IMG/VR virus record: IMGVR_UViG_3300034954_002602
Span: 1-63,934 of that record
DNA: 63,934 nt
Origin: a virus
Strand: one strand, 5' to 3'
Shown here: positions 41,625-50,350 of the stretch, piece by piece
Position numbering within the stretch: position 1 is the first letter of the stretch
How the letters are laid out: every line of letters starts with the position of its first letter
Translations under genes and position numbers: made by a program
Notes under the pieces: generated by a model
Database searches by the model: none
What the model was told of the DNA's origin: nothing
Seen by the model: only the letters and a program-made list of their open reading frames with translations

Positions 41625-42015
41625 CCTACTGCTGGGCACATCAGCATCGGCTAAGGACAAGATAGGCGAAATGCCTCCCCCGGTTTGGTTGGGCGATGAT
41701 GTGAAATACAGTATGCCTGCGTTCCTGTTTAGAGGCACACAGTTCCTTAGATTTAGACTCAAAAAGGAAGAGAAGAAGATGCACGAATCTGCGGTGTTCT
41801 TTGCATTGACAAACACGCAAAATGGCCAGATAGTAAGTTGGTACAGTAAGAAGCGACTAGCAGGTGGCAAGGTGCGTGTGATACATTCATACCCTATTTC
41901 GGGCGGATATTGCCGTACGTATCAAGCATATATCAAAGTAAAGGGTAAAGAAAGGCATATGACCAACAATGCCTGCAAATATGTTGGTGCACCTAGTTGG
42001 TCCTTTTATAAATAA
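41590..42015 (+). CDS. 17-kDa surface antigen/RT0821-like protein
   Basis: 141 residues from ATG 41590 (MRLFKVIIVLSSLLLGTSASA, a signal peptide; an upstream start at 41560 would precede it). The C-terminal YCRTYQAYIKVKGKERHMTN then ACKY follows the 'YCREY...v.igGr...g.AC' motif of alphaproteobacterial/rickettsial surface proteins. It overlaps the previous gene by 35 bases in another frame. Probably host-derived, periplasmic or outer-membrane; the role in infection is unknown. Confidence 0.55.
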   Translation: MRLFKVIIVLSSLLLGTSASAKDKIGEMPPPVWLGDDVKYSMPAFLFRGTQFLRFRLKKEEKKMHESAVFFALTNTQNGQIVSWYSKKRLAGGKVRVIHSYPISGGYCRTYQAYIKVKGKERHMTNNACKYVGAPSWSFYK

Positions 42016-42027
42016 TTCATATAAATA
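42007..42027 (+). promoter_or_regulatory. Tandem T4-type late promoters
   Basis: Two exact TATAAATA words, 42007-42014 and 42020-42027, 13 bases apart. The second is 26 bases before the ATG at 42054. Doubling suggests very high late expression. Confidence 0.7.
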
Positions 42028-42053
42028 AGTACATAAGACAAAGGATTTAAACA

Positions 42054-42710
42054 ATGGCAACAGTTGAACCAAAATCATTATACGCGGTTTCTCCAGCAGA
42101 ACCACAACAAACGTATTTTACAGTATCAATCGCACAGGGCGGTTTCGCAGACTCGGCCGACGCAAATGGTGGTAGAGTATCACCGTGTGTTGCAAAAGAC
42201 TTCGCAACAGCACCAACAACATTAGCAGAATCATTAAAAGTTTCAAGGGGTAACCTAAGATGGAAAATGATGATGGAAGCATTGGCTGTACGTTCAAATT
42301 TCAAGGTTCACAACATTGTAACAACATATGCCAGTGATGCAGGTGACACACCAATTGGCACACTAGCATTTGGTTTAGTGTTTGATAACCCAGATTTTAT
42401 TCCAACTACTGGTACTACTATCGACGGTTCTACAACTACAACAACGAAAGCATTATACATCCAAGACAAAATTGCAGAAGCATTGAACACAACAAGAACA
42501 GAGAATATGGGTGTGTTCGATCCATCTACAGTCGACGGTACTGCGAATGCAAACGAATTGAGAACTTTAGAAGTTACAGCAGGACCTGTGGTATCAGCCT
42601 CAGTTGGTGAGATAGTTGAAGCGATCACTGTTACGGCAGTGTCGGCGTTTGCTCCTAACACTAGCAACCAATTGGCTACTGACAACGCATTAACTTACTC
42701 AGCAGAGTAA
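42054..42710 (+). CDS. Probable major virion structural protein
   Basis: 218 residues. MATVEPKSLYAVSPAEPQQT..., Ala/Thr/Ser/Val-rich, beta-type; no enzyme motif. Two exact late promoters and a separate transcription unit point to an abundant virion component (tail tube, decoration or head protein). Composition resembles the late protein at 14489-14887. Exact part not identified. Confidence 0.6.
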   Translation: MATVEPKSLYAVSPAEPQQTYFTVSIAQGGFADSADANGGRVSPCVAKDFATAPTTLAESLKVSRGNLRWKMMMEALAVRSNFKVHNIVTTYASDAGDTPIGTLAFGLVFDNPDFIPTTGTTIDGSTTTTTKALYIQDKIAEALNTTRTENMGVFDPSTVDGTANANELRTLEVTAGPVVSASVGEIVEAITVTAVSAFAPNTSNQLATDNALTYSAE

Positions 42711-42757
42711 TCTAATTACCAATAAAAACACTAGCGTTCTTTTGACGCATCTGCTAT

Positions 42758-42765
42758 AGTAAATA
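42758..42765 (+). promoter_or_regulatory. T4-type late promoter variant
   Basis: AGTAAATA, 10 bases before the ATG at 42776. Confidence 0.4.
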
Positions 42766-42775
42766 CACTTTATAA

Positions 42776-45475
42776 ATGTTTATAGCAATACTCACACTCC
42801 TATCGGCTCTATCCATTTCAGGTGTAGCGATATTCTATTCTGTAATTGGACTAGCCACAATATTCCCTGGAGCATTCTGGCCAGTGGTTATAATGGGATC
42901 AGTATTGGAAGTGGGTAAATTGGTCACGGCATCATGGCTGTACAGAAACTGGCGACACACCCGCTGGCTGTTGAAGACATACCTGACCATTGCGGTCATT
43001 GTGTTGATCTGTATAACGTCAATGGGTATCTTTGGTTTCCTATCCAAAGCACACCTAGAGCAGAACCTAGCGGAAGACACTGTCACACAACGGATCGACA
43101 TAATCAACAACAAGATACTGTCAGAAGAGACCTACATCAAGAGACAGAAAGACACTATCATAAGATTAGAGTCAACACTCAACAGGACCACAACGTCAAA
43201 CACAGGTGCACTGGACATAGAGATACAGAGCCTCAAGGACGCTGAAGACAAATTCAAAACACTACTTGCGGTCGAGACCAACACTGTGAAGGATCTCAAC
43301 GACCAACTCAAAACCACATTGAAAGACCTCAACGACAGATTGAGAACACTGGACAAGGATGTAAGCGATGTGCTCAACGCCAATAAACAGTTCTTCAATG
43401 AGGAGAGAGCGGCCGCTGAACTGAAAGCATCACAGAAGGAAGAGCGTGAACAGATCGCCAACAAGATAGCAGAAGCAGAGAAAACAATAGCGATCAAGAT
43501 AGCAGAAGCACAGGCCAGGATACAGATCCTCAAGGATGACTACGCCAAAGACACAGACAAGATACAGGCAAGGATCGATGGTTTGAGAAAAAGCAACGTC
43601 TCAGACAACTCAGATGTCAGCAACGACATTGAAAAAGCAGAACAGAACATCATTGACGCACAGAACAGGATAGACGGATACATCGTGGAGAGGGAACCAC
43701 TACAGAGTTCAATGTTGAAGTTGGAAGCGGAAGTTGGACCTGTGAAATACATAGCCGCACTGGCGGTTGATTTTGGAATAACAGATAAAGTAAACACTTC
43801 AGAAGCAGTGAGATGGGTGATACTGATCATCATTGTTGTGTTTGACCCACTGGCTGTACTACTATTGATTGCGGCAAACCAAAGTTTCCTAAGAAGATTC
43901 CCAGTCAAAGCACCAAAACCACAAGAAGTGATTGATCTGGAGAAACCAGATGAAGAAGATGTCACCCTTAAATGGAACGAGATGATTGATAAAGCCAAGG
44001 AACAAGCGGCCAAGGAAAATGCTGAGAAGCAAATGAAAGAGTGGCAGGACAAATTACAAGCATTTAACAAAAAAGTGCCACAACCAGAGGACAAGCCTGT
44101 GGAAATCGTGCAGGAGCAGGACGACAGCACAGTTCCATATGTAGAACTAAAAGGCCAAAAAAAAACTGAAGACGAAGAAATAGCAGTAGATAATATGAAA
44201 GATGGATTCGATCCAGACGAGGTGATGTTTGATCTTACAGAACCAGCGGTTGATAAACAAAAACAACTAGAAGAATTCAAGAAACGTGAGGAAGAAGAAA
44301 AAGCGGAACTAGAGCGTATAGCGGAAGAGGCCAGGAAAGAAGAAGTTACAACAACAGTTGAAGAAGCATTAAAAATGACAGAGGCAGAGAGTGTTGAAAC
44401 TCCAATCCAAGAAGAAAGGATCAAACCAGATCTTACAGAAGTAATTGAGCCTGAAGTGAAGATAGAGGACAAAGCACCAAAGAAACCAGTGGTTGGAATG
44501 TTGGGCACAAGGACCGTAGAAGAAAGAACAGGAAAGGTGGTAGAGCCCCCAAAGCCGGAACTGCCGAATCCGGCGGACCTGACAAGTGATGAACGTAAGA
44601 AAATGCTTGACGCATTTCACAACATCAATGGCAAATTTGAAGATATCACCCTTGAAGAATTGAAAATGGAGAGAGACGAAAGCAATAGAGCACAATACCT
44701 AGCAGACGTAAGCCTAACACGAGAAGATGCGGAATCACAACCTGCCATCACAGAGTCACGTATGAATTTCTTCCAAGATATGATAGATGACATCCTGCGT
44801 GGAGATACTACTTTTGAAAATGTACCTGAAGAGAATAGGAAGATCATAGCACAACTTATGGATCCAGAAATGCCTAACCCACCAATTATAACAAAAGGAT
44901 CTGCACTCATACCAGAAGGTGAAGAGGGAGTTGAAAAAACTACAGCAGAAGGTCTTAAAGAAAAGTTCATGGCACATCCTGAGTCGGAAGAACGACCGAT
45001 GACAGATCAAGAACTAGATGATTTACTTCAAGGGTGGGAAGATGAAAACAAACCAGAACCCGGACAAAAAACAAGAATGATCATAAGGAATGGGCAACGA
45101 GTCTTTGTTCCTGTGGAAGATAAAAAAGAAGAATACATACAGAACGAAGAGCAGTCTGATCAAACACTATGGCAGAAAAGCAAAGAACTAGACATACCAG
45201 AACCTGAGAAGAATGAGATAATCTTACCAGATCTAGAAAACACCGTAGACGAAGTGCCTGAGATAGTAGAAAACATTTCAATGGAGCAAAACATTCCTAG
45301 TGAAAAATTCGCCAAGTACAAAAAAAGAATTACCAGCGAAGAAGATTATCACCAGAGAATTGAGGCCAGGATCAACGACCTGATAACTAAATTAGAAAGC
45401 AAAGAAATAAAACTTTCTGACTTGTCCGAGGAAGACAAAAATGTTATAATTGAAATATTAAACCAAGACGAATAG
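42776..45475 (+). CDS. Large membrane coiled-coil protein
   Basis: 899 residues. Three N-terminal spans (residues about 1-25, 30-55, 70-92: AVIVLICITSMGIFGFL), a long coiled coil at about 100-310, a fourth span near 350-370 (VILIIIVVFDPLAVLLLIAA), then an acidic Glu/Lys-rich low-complexity tail of about 500 residues with repeated DLT/EE segments. So a membrane protein with an extended cytoplasmic tail. I know no family with a defined role; a membrane scaffold for late assembly, host-division interference or lysis timing are possibilities. Followed after 2 bases by the gene at 45478. Confidence 0.6.
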   Translation: MFIAILTLLSALSISGVAIFYSVIGLATIFPGAFWPVVIMGSVLEVGKLVTASWLYRNWRHTRWLLKTYLTIAVIVLICITSMGIFGFLSKAHLEQNLAEDTVTQRIDIINNKILSEETYIKRQKDTIIRLESTLNRTTTSNTGALDIEIQSLKDAEDKFKTLLAVETNTVKDLNDQLKTTLKDLNDRLRTLDKDVSDVLNANKQFFNEERAAAELKASQKEEREQIANKIAEAEKTIAIKIAEAQARIQILKDDYAKDTDKIQARIDGLRKSNVSDNSDVSNDIEKAEQNIIDAQNRIDGYIVEREPLQSSMLKLEAEVGPVKYIAALAVDFGITDKVNTSEAVRWVILIIIVVFDPLAVLLLIAANQSFLRRFPVKAPKPQEVIDLEKPDEEDVTLKWNEMIDKAKEQAAKENAEKQMKEWQDKLQAFNKKVPQPEDKPVEIVQEQDDSTVPYVELKGQKKTEDEEIAVDNMKDGFDPDEVMFDLTEPAVDKQKQLEEFKKREEEEKAELERIAEEARKEEVTTTVEEALKMTEAESVETPIQEERIKPDLTEVIEPEVKIEDKAPKKPVVGMLGTRTVEERTGKVVEPPKPELPNPADLTSDERKKMLDAFHNINGKFEDITLEELKMERDESNRAQYLADVSLTREDAESQPAITESRMNFFQDMIDDILRGDTTFENVPEENRKIIAQLMDPEMPNPPIITKGSALIPEGEEGVEKTTAEGLKEKFMAHPESEERPMTDQELDDLLQGWEDENKPEPGQKTRMIIRNGQRVFVPVEDKKEEYIQNEEQSDQTLWQKSKELDIPEPEKNEIILPDLENTVDEVPEIVENISMEQNIPSEKFAKYKKRITSEEDYHQRIEARINDLITKLESKEIKLSDLSEEDKNVIIEILNQDE

Positions 45476-45477
45476 AA

Positions 45478-46065
45478 ATGGCAAAAGGTGATAAGCACGT
45501 AGGTGCACAAGACGTACAAGGAAACAAAGAGCAAAAATCAGAAATTGCAGTCACAGGTGCAAAATTGGATCTAAGGAAAAAGAACGGAACCATAACATTA
45601 GTGACGCCTCCGAGTTTCTTTCAAAACCAAAACAGAAGTTTCTGTTTGATTAATCTTAGCAAAAAAGACAAAGATAATTTTGCTGACCAAATAAACAAAT
45701 ACTTTCCAAAGGACGACCTAACAATTTATCTGTGGGATGATAACAACTTTTCTGCACTGGATCCTTTTGGAGGCGATGATCCTGAATACGAGAGATATCT
45801 CGAGAACTGGAAACCAAACGCCAAGGGCAGAGACTACACTTGGTTGTTGAATGCCTGCAGGGCGGCAACCACTGTAATATTGAATATGGACTACAGTTCT
45901 AATCAAATGAAAGTATGGTCAGGTTACATTCTCACAATGGCCAAGACTTGGTTCCTAAACTCCAATGTAGATGATTCAGCATCGTTTGGTGTACTAAACA
46001 GAAACAAGATCAACGGAATGCACGAGTTGTTTCCAAAGATCCAAAAACTCAAAGATAATCAGTAA
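45478..46065 (+). CDS. Phage protein of unknown function
   Basis: 195 residues. Polar N-terminus (MAKGDKHVGAQDVQGNKE), then a mixed alpha/beta body (NRSFCLINLSKKDKDNFADQ, LTIYLWDDNNF). Coupled to the membrane protein upstream and clpX downstream (stop and ATG share a base). Not recognised. Confidence 0.5.
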   Translation: MAKGDKHVGAQDVQGNKEQKSEIAVTGAKLDLRKKNGTITLVTPPSFFQNQNRSFCLINLSKKDKDNFADQINKYFPKDDLTIYLWDDNNFSALDPFGGDDPEYERYLENWKPNAKGRDYTWLLNACRAATTVILNMDYSSNQMKVWSGYILTMAKTWFLNSNVDDSASFGVLNRNKINGMHELFPKIQKLKDNQ

Positions 46066-47309
46066 TGTCCGAAGAGACATTGGTATGCTCGTTCTGTAGC
46101 AAGAGTCGTAAAGACGTCACCAAGATGATCGTTGGTGCAAAGAAAACATCAATTTGCAATGAGTGTGTTAAATTGTGTGTTGAGATCCTAGAAGAAGATG
46201 TGATCAAAGCACGTAAGGAGAAACTGTACGCAGGTGACAAAAACATACTCAATCCTGTGGCAATCAAAGAACACCTTGATCAATATGTGATAGGCCAAGA
46301 TCAAGCAAAGACTATCCTTAGTGTTGCAGTGGCGAACCATTACAAACGAATTGTTCAGCCACCTATTGACTTCGAACTAGACAAGTCAAACGTGATGGTG
46401 CTTGGTGCCACTGGTGCAGGTAAAACACTAATGGCGAGGACAATCGCGAAATACTTGGACGTTCCATTTGCGATAGCAGACGCAACCACATTGACAGAAT
46501 CAGGATATGTTGGTGAGGATGTTGAGAACGTGGTGCAGAAACTGTATGCCAATGCAGAAGGTGACATTGAGAAAACTGAAAAAGGAATAATATTCATAGA
46601 CGAGATTGACAAGATCTGCCGTAAAGGAGAGAACACATCTCTCACCAGAGACGTGTCGGGCGAGGGTGTGCAACAAGGGTTACTGAAGATAGTAGAGGGC
46701 ACGGAGTGTAGGGTGCCTCCACATGGCGGACGAAAGCATCCAGATCAGCAGACTGTGACAATAGACACAAAGAACATATTGTTTATAGTTGGAGGTGCGT
46801 TCACAGAATTAGAGAAACAAATAAGATCAAAGAAATCTGGAGGGATAGGCTTTGGCACACAACTGAGAGAACAGGATGAGAAGAATTATCTCAGTGAAGT
46901 AAAACCAGAAGATCTAATCAAATATGGACTTATACCAGAATTTGTTGGAAGGTTCTCAATGATCACAAACATAGATCCTTTGAATGAAGCACAGTTGATC
47001 AGAATATTGACAGAACCTCGTAACGCCATATTGAAACAGGTACACTACCTGTTTGGACTGGACAACATAGAAATTGAATTTACCAAAGAAGCCAAGCAGA
47101 GCATAGCCAAGAAAGCAAAAGCACTGGGCACCAACGCAAGGGGACTTAAAAACGTAGTAGATACTGTGGTTCTTCCCTATCAATTTGACGCTGAGGAGAT
47201 GAGAAGCAAGGGAGTTGGCAAGATACAGATAACTAATGCGGTGGTTGACAATGAAGCAGACCCTGTGTTAGTATTTAAAAAAGATGGATCAACAAAGAAA
47301 CAAATTTAA
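46065..47309 (+). CDS. clpX: ATP-dependent unfoldase ClpX
   Basis: 414 residues, full length. Zinc-binding domain C8/C11/C31/C34; Walker A GATGAGKT (114-121); pore-1 loop GYVG (147-150); Walker B IIFIDE (175-180); RKH loop (223-225), which helps read the LAA tail of ssrA-tagged proteins; sensor and arginine-finger region near 300. All key residues are intact. ClpX feeds proteins to ClpP, which is not encoded here, so host ClpP would be used. A 26-base overlap with the bS21 gene downstream. Probably of alphaproteobacterial origin. Confidence 0.97.
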   Translation: MSEETLVCSFCSKSRKDVTKMIVGAKKTSICNECVKLCVEILEEDVIKARKEKLYAGDKNILNPVAIKEHLDQYVIGQDQAKTILSVAVANHYKRIVQPPIDFELDKSNVMVLGATGAGKTLMARTIAKYLDVPFAIADATTLTESGYVGEDVENVVQKLYANAEGDIEKTEKGIIFIDEIDKICRKGENTSLTRDVSGEGVQQGLLKIVEGTECRVPPHGGRKHPDQQTVTIDTKNILFIVGGAFTELEKQIRSKKSGGIGFGTQLREQDEKNYLSEVKPEDLIKYGLIPEFVGRFSMITNIDPLNEAQLIRILTEPRNAILKQVHYLFGLDNIEIEFTKEAKQSIAKKAKALGTNARGLKNVVDTVVLPYQFDAEEMRSKGVGKIQITNAVVDNEADPVLVFKKDGSTKKQI

Positions 47310-47577
47310 ATCAAAATTTAGAAAAAACAATAGACCCTTAGGTTTCCAAGGTTATTATGTTGAAGTGCGTGAGGGTGAAGATGCCGTCAGAGCATACAGG
47401 AAGATCAAGAGATGGATCAAAGAGGACAAGTTCATTGATCAGATAAGAGCCAACAATACATACACAAAGCCATCCGCTATCAAAAGAGAAAAGCAGAAAG
47501 AACGTAGGAGAATCCTACGTAAATTGCAACGTGAACGAGATAGCAACATCTTTCTTGGCGTAAAACGAGGCAGATAA
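47284..47577 (+). CDS. rpsU: Ribosomal protein bS21-like
   Basis: 97 residues, about 25 longer than most bS21 at the N-terminus. YYVEVREGEDAVRAYRKIKRW then YTKPSAIKREKQKERRRILR matches the bS21 pattern (V-x-V-x-E...A-x-R-x-F-K-R... Y-x-K-P-S-x-x-R-x-R-K). bS21 sits on the 30S platform near the anti-Shine-Dalgarno end. A phage copy could bias translation initiation to phage mRNAs. Overlaps clpX by 26 bases. bS21 is the ribosomal protein most often reported in phages. Confidence 0.85.
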   Translation: MDQQRNKFKSKFRKNNRPLGFQGYYVEVREGEDAVRAYRKIKRWIKEDKFIDQIRANNTYTKPSAIKREKQKERRRILRKLQRERDSNIFLGVKRGR

Positions 47578-47599
47578 TTTTACCAAAAAAGGTCGCAAT

Positions 47600-47632
47600 T
47601 TGACATATAGTACATATATGTTATAATAAATA
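47600..47632 (+). promoter_or_regulatory. Sigma70 promoter overlapping a late word
   Basis: TTGACA (47600-47605), 16-base spacer, TGTTATAAT (TATAAT 47622-47627), with AATAAATA at 47625-47632. Leader of about 65 bases ends ACTCGCTTAACAATAGGAGG. Dual early/late use of hsp20 is possible. Confidence 0.75.
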
Positions 47633-47699
47633 CAGTTGAAGATTGCTATAGATAGGATCTTCACAACATTAACTCGCTTAACAATAGGAGGAAAGCAAA

Positions 47700-48139
47700 T
47701 GACAAAACATCTATCTATTTTTAATAACCTAAGACCATACACAGTAGGATTTGACGACTGGTTCGATCACTTCGAAACAATGATGGACGACAGTTTCTTC
47801 AGAGGAACTAGCAACTTCCCACCATACAACATAGTGAAGACTGGTGACAACACCTACGATGTTGAACTTGCTCTTGCAGGTTTCAACAAAGACGACATCG
47901 AAGTAGAATATAAAGAGAATCTACTTACAGTCAAATCCAAGAAACAGGAAGAGACTAAAGACGAGGATGGTAATGTGATACAACACAGAGGCATTTCAAA
48001 GAGAATGTTTTCTAAATCATTTACCATTGCCAACGATGTAGAAGTCAAGGGTGCAGAACTCAAGGACGGCCTATTAAAAGTGTCAATGGAGAGAATAATC
48101 CCAGAACACAAGAAGGCTAAACTTATCGACATCAAGTAA
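47700..48139 (+). CDS. Small heat-shock protein Hsp20 family
   Basis: 146 residues from ATG 47700, taken for its AGGAGG site 6-7 bases upstream. Alpha-crystallin domain at about residues 40-135: YDVELALAGFNKDDIEVEYKENLLTVKS, DGNVIQHRGISKRMFSKSFTIANDVEV, ELKDGLLKVSMER (the A-x-x-x-D/N-G-x-L motif). It keeps unfolding proteins from aggregating; hsp20 genes are usual in T4-type marine phages. Sits between ClpX/bS21 and ClpS, a proteostasis block. Confidence 0.93.
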
Positions 48140-48150
48140 TGCAAACAAAT

Positions 48151-48176
48151 GGATAGGGTGGTAAAACACCCTGTCC
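48151..48176 (+). other. 10-bp hairpin after hsp20
   Basis: GGATAGGGTG pairs with CACCCTGTCC (10 bp, one G-U) around GTAAAA. No T run follows, so it may protect the 3' end of hsp20 mRNA, or act as an intrinsic stop with weak tail. The clpS promoter -35 begins 3 bases later. Confidence 0.55.
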
Positions 48177-48179
48177 TAA

Positions 48180-48207
48180 TTGACAACTATCACAGATGTG
48201 TTATAAT
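48180..48207 (+). promoter_or_regulatory. Sigma70 promoter giving a leaderless mRNA
   Basis: TTGACA (48180-48185), 16-base spacer, TGTTATAAT (TATAAT 48202-48207); ATG at 48213, with AAGGT in the five bases between. Confidence 0.75.
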
Positions 48208-48212
48208 AAGGT

Positions 48213-48515
48213 ATGACAATGGCAGATATACAAACACTTACAAAAGAAAAAATTAAACTAGATGAACCTGGAATGTACGATGTGATATTCCTTAACGACA
48301 ACATCACCACTATGGAGTTCGTTGTTAAAGTTCTAAAACAGATATTCAACAAGACTCCTGAGCAGGCACAGAACATCACTATGAGGATACACCAGGACGG
48401 ACAGGGTATCGTGGGATCTTACACACACGAAGTTGCCGAGCAGAAGGGTATAGAAGCGACACTGGCCGCTAGGCAAGAGAACTTCCCACTCCAGATCAAA
48501 GTCAAGAAACAGTGA
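48213..48515 (+). CDS. clpS: ClpS adaptor
   Basis: 100 residues. MYDVIFLNDNITTMEFVVKVL (residues 21-41) is the ClpS N-degron pocket region (usual D/N-x-x-T-x-x-F-V), followed by FNKTPEQAQNITMRIHQDGQGIVGSY with the conserved His60. ClpS normally hands N-end-rule substrates to ClpA and inhibits ssrA substrate uptake by ClpA, so with the phage ClpX it could steer tagged proteins to ClpXP. No ClpA here. A second Met at 48219 may be the start. Coupled to the next gene (GTGA). Confidence 0.9.
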   Translation: MTMADIQTLTKEKIKLDEPGMYDVIFLNDNITTMEFVVKVLKQIFNKTPEQAQNITMRIHQDGQGIVGSYTHEVAEQKGIEATLAARQENFPLQIKVKKQ

Positions 48516-48853
48516 TTGATTTTAGAGCATACGTTGAGAAAAATCAAAAAATAATACAATTCGTCAAAGACGTAACTCCTGGATACCTCGACAAATATGT
48601 TGGCACATTAGATTACGCCACTGCAAGGTTTAATACAATTTTAATTAAACTGTCACAAGATCCATTGATGGCTGATCAATGCAAAAAAGAAGTCGAGGAT
48701 TGTTTCAACACCACACAAGACTTTTATGATTACACAGTTAGACTCTCAAATGCAACTTGGGTCTCAAGATGGTACTACAGATTTATACTACACATAAAAG
48801 GCACCTTGCACATTCCAAAGATCAAATTTCTTCTAGATAAAATCAATAATTAA
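48512..48853 (+). CDS. Small protein of unknown function
   Basis: 113 residues from GTG 48512, overlapping the clpS stop. Helical, starts MIDFRAYVEKNQKIIQFVKD, Tyr-rich, basic C-terminus. No motif. Likely translated with clpS; may be unrelated to it. Confidence 0.5.
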   Translation: MIDFRAYVEKNQKIIQFVKDVTPGYLDKYVGTLDYATARFNTILIKLSQDPLMADQCKKEVEDCFNTTQDFYDYTVRLSNATWVSRWYYRFILHIKGTLHIPKIKFLLDKINN

Positions 48854-48857
48854 CCAT

Positions 48858-49886
48858 ATGACCATATGGGCAGAATTCACTCCGTTGAAAAAATGTGTCG
48901 TGGGCACTCTGCCTGATGCAGATCAAATACTACCTCACACCAACCTAACCAATAGGTACAAGAAATATTTTACAGAAATAATCAATACATCAAAGAAAGA
49001 ACTGGACCAACTTGCAAAGACGTTGAATGATCTTGGAGTGCAAACATCGAGAAGCAAACAGCATTATCCAATACACAATGGCCACACAATCACAACACCA
49101 CCGTTGGCGGTAAGGGATATTTTCTCAGTGTATGGTAATGGTTTATTCAAAGGTAACTTTGCTTGTGAATGGAACAAAGATGTACCGGACTCGTGCAACC
49201 ACGTGCTTGAATCTATGAAGTTTGATAGTGTCACAAAACTACCCACCAATGATATTTTCTTTGATGGAGATTTCACTACCTTTGATCCTGACAAGGATTT
49301 GAATCGTCCGTTGTTCCATCCACCTATGTCCTTGCGTATTGGTAACGATATTGTTATTGCAAAAAGATATGGGAGAGAGGGCAACGATCTAGGCAAAGAT
49401 GCCTACATAGATTGGTTGAGATCTATCAACCCTTCTGTGAGGATACACACGATAGACACAGAGAGTCATATCGATTCACAAATATTTTTAGTGCGTCCTG
49501 GCTTACTGATAACTTGTTTACAAGATAACAAACTGCCCGAATATTTTGATAAATGGGAAAAGGTAAAAGTAAAAGCGGTGACATCGCAGGCACTCCATAA
49601 GAAAAATCGCTACAGGCACAAAAAGTTCCATCCGGTCATTGCCCAGTCATTTTACAATTTTTTAGAAACTTGCACAGAAGAGACATACTTCGACATCAAC
49701 AGTCTAAGTGTGAATGAAAACACTGTACTATTCACAGGACGCCATACGGAACTTTTTAGAAAACTCGAAAGGAGAAATGTCAACTGTGTAGCAATAAGTA
49801 TGAAAGCAACCACATTCTGGGACACGGGAGTTCATTGTGCAACTAACGAACTGGAAAGGGAAGGAACTTTAGAAGATTATGCTTAA
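48858..49886 (+). CDS. Amidinotransferase-like protein, third copy
   Basis: 342 residues. MTIWAEFTPLKKCVVGT at the N-terminus, PPLAVRDIFSVYGN near residue 77 and SHIDSQ near 204 (His-x-Asp), and FWDTGVHCATNELERE near the end, where the Cys fits the catalytic thiol of amidinotransferases/deiminases. About a third more diverged than the copy at 960-1946. Starts after 4 bases from the preceding gene. Substrate unknown; amidino transfer is inferred. Confidence 0.7.
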   Translation: MTIWAEFTPLKKCVVGTLPDADQILPHTNLTNRYKKYFTEIINTSKKELDQLAKTLNDLGVQTSRSKQHYPIHNGHTITTPPLAVRDIFSVYGNGLFKGNFACEWNKDVPDSCNHVLESMKFDSVTKLPTNDIFFDGDFTTFDPDKDLNRPLFHPPMSLRIGNDIVIAKRYGREGNDLGKDAYIDWLRSINPSVRIHTIDTESHIDSQIFLVRPGLLITCLQDNKLPEYFDKWEKVKVKAVTSQALHKKNRYRHKKFHPVIAQSFYNFLETCTEETYFDINSLSVNENTVLFTGRHTELFRKLERRNVNCVAISMKATTFWDTGVHCATNELEREGTLEDYA

Positions 49887-50082
49887 TTGGTTATTTTGGG
49901 CGATACCCAGACAATACATTAGGCCCTACATATTCGCCTTATGGTTGGTGATGTTCTTCCTGCCTGCGTACATTATGGGATTGCAATTAACAAAGTTAGG
50001 ATTTATAATAAACTGGATCTGGTTCGACGTAGTGTTCTATGGTTGGGTCAGGGCCAAACAAATGTTAGGAGACGATGAATGA
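49879..50082 (+). CDS. Small membrane protein, two spans
   Basis: 67 residues. Spans at about 16-38 (YIFALWLVMFFLPAYIMGL) and 41-58 (LGFIINWIWFDVVFYGW); short positively charged C-terminus. Overlaps the amidinotransferase by 8 bases and glutaredoxin by 4 bases (ATGA), so it lies within the redox operon. Holin-like size but no diagnostic motif. Confidence 0.5.
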   Translation: MLNWLFWAIPRQYIRPYIFALWLVMFFLPAYIMGLQLTKLGFIINWIWFDVVFYGWVRAKQMLGDDE

Positions 50083-50300
50083 AAGCAATAGTATGGAGTA
50101 AACCTGCGTGTGTTTACTGCGAGAAATCAAAAGCCTTGCTGAAAGCAAAAGGTATAGAATATGAAGAGAAGAACATAGCAGAAGGACACAAGATACAGGA
50201 CCTTTTGGAACTTGTACCAAACGCAAGGACGATGCCACAGATATGGTTAGATGAGGAACACATAGGTGGTTTCTTTGAGTTGGAGAAGAAACTCAAGTAA
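50079..50300 (+). CDS. Glutaredoxin
   Basis: 73 residues. CVYC active site (Cys11-x2-Cys14), ARTMPQIWLDEEHIGGF with the cis-Pro TMPQIW that binds glutathione. Dithiol class. It would reduce NrdA and disulfides, using glutathione; dithiol glutaredoxins can also help Fe-S carriage less often. First gene of the Fe-S supply set: glutaredoxin, ferredoxin, SufE, SufT-like. Confidence 0.9.
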   Translation: MKAIVWSKPACVYCEKSKALLKAKGIEYEEKNIAEGHKIQDLLELVPNARTMPQIWLDEEHIGGFFELEKKLK

Positions 50301-50301
50301 G

Positions 50302-50330
50302 TTGACAACTACCAGATTGTAGTTTAAAAT
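50302..50330 (+). promoter_or_regulatory. Sigma70 promoter
   Basis: TTGACA (50302-50307), 17-base spacer, TAAAAT (50325-50330). Leader about 13 bases with AAGGAG. Confidence 0.7.
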
Positions 50331-50350
50331 TACTATAAACAAGGAGATTT

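Noticed and set aside
43540-44508. 322-residue reading frame on the minus strand
   Set aside because: It is a Ser-rich shadow of the acidic, Glu-rich coding strand of the membrane coiled-coil gene.
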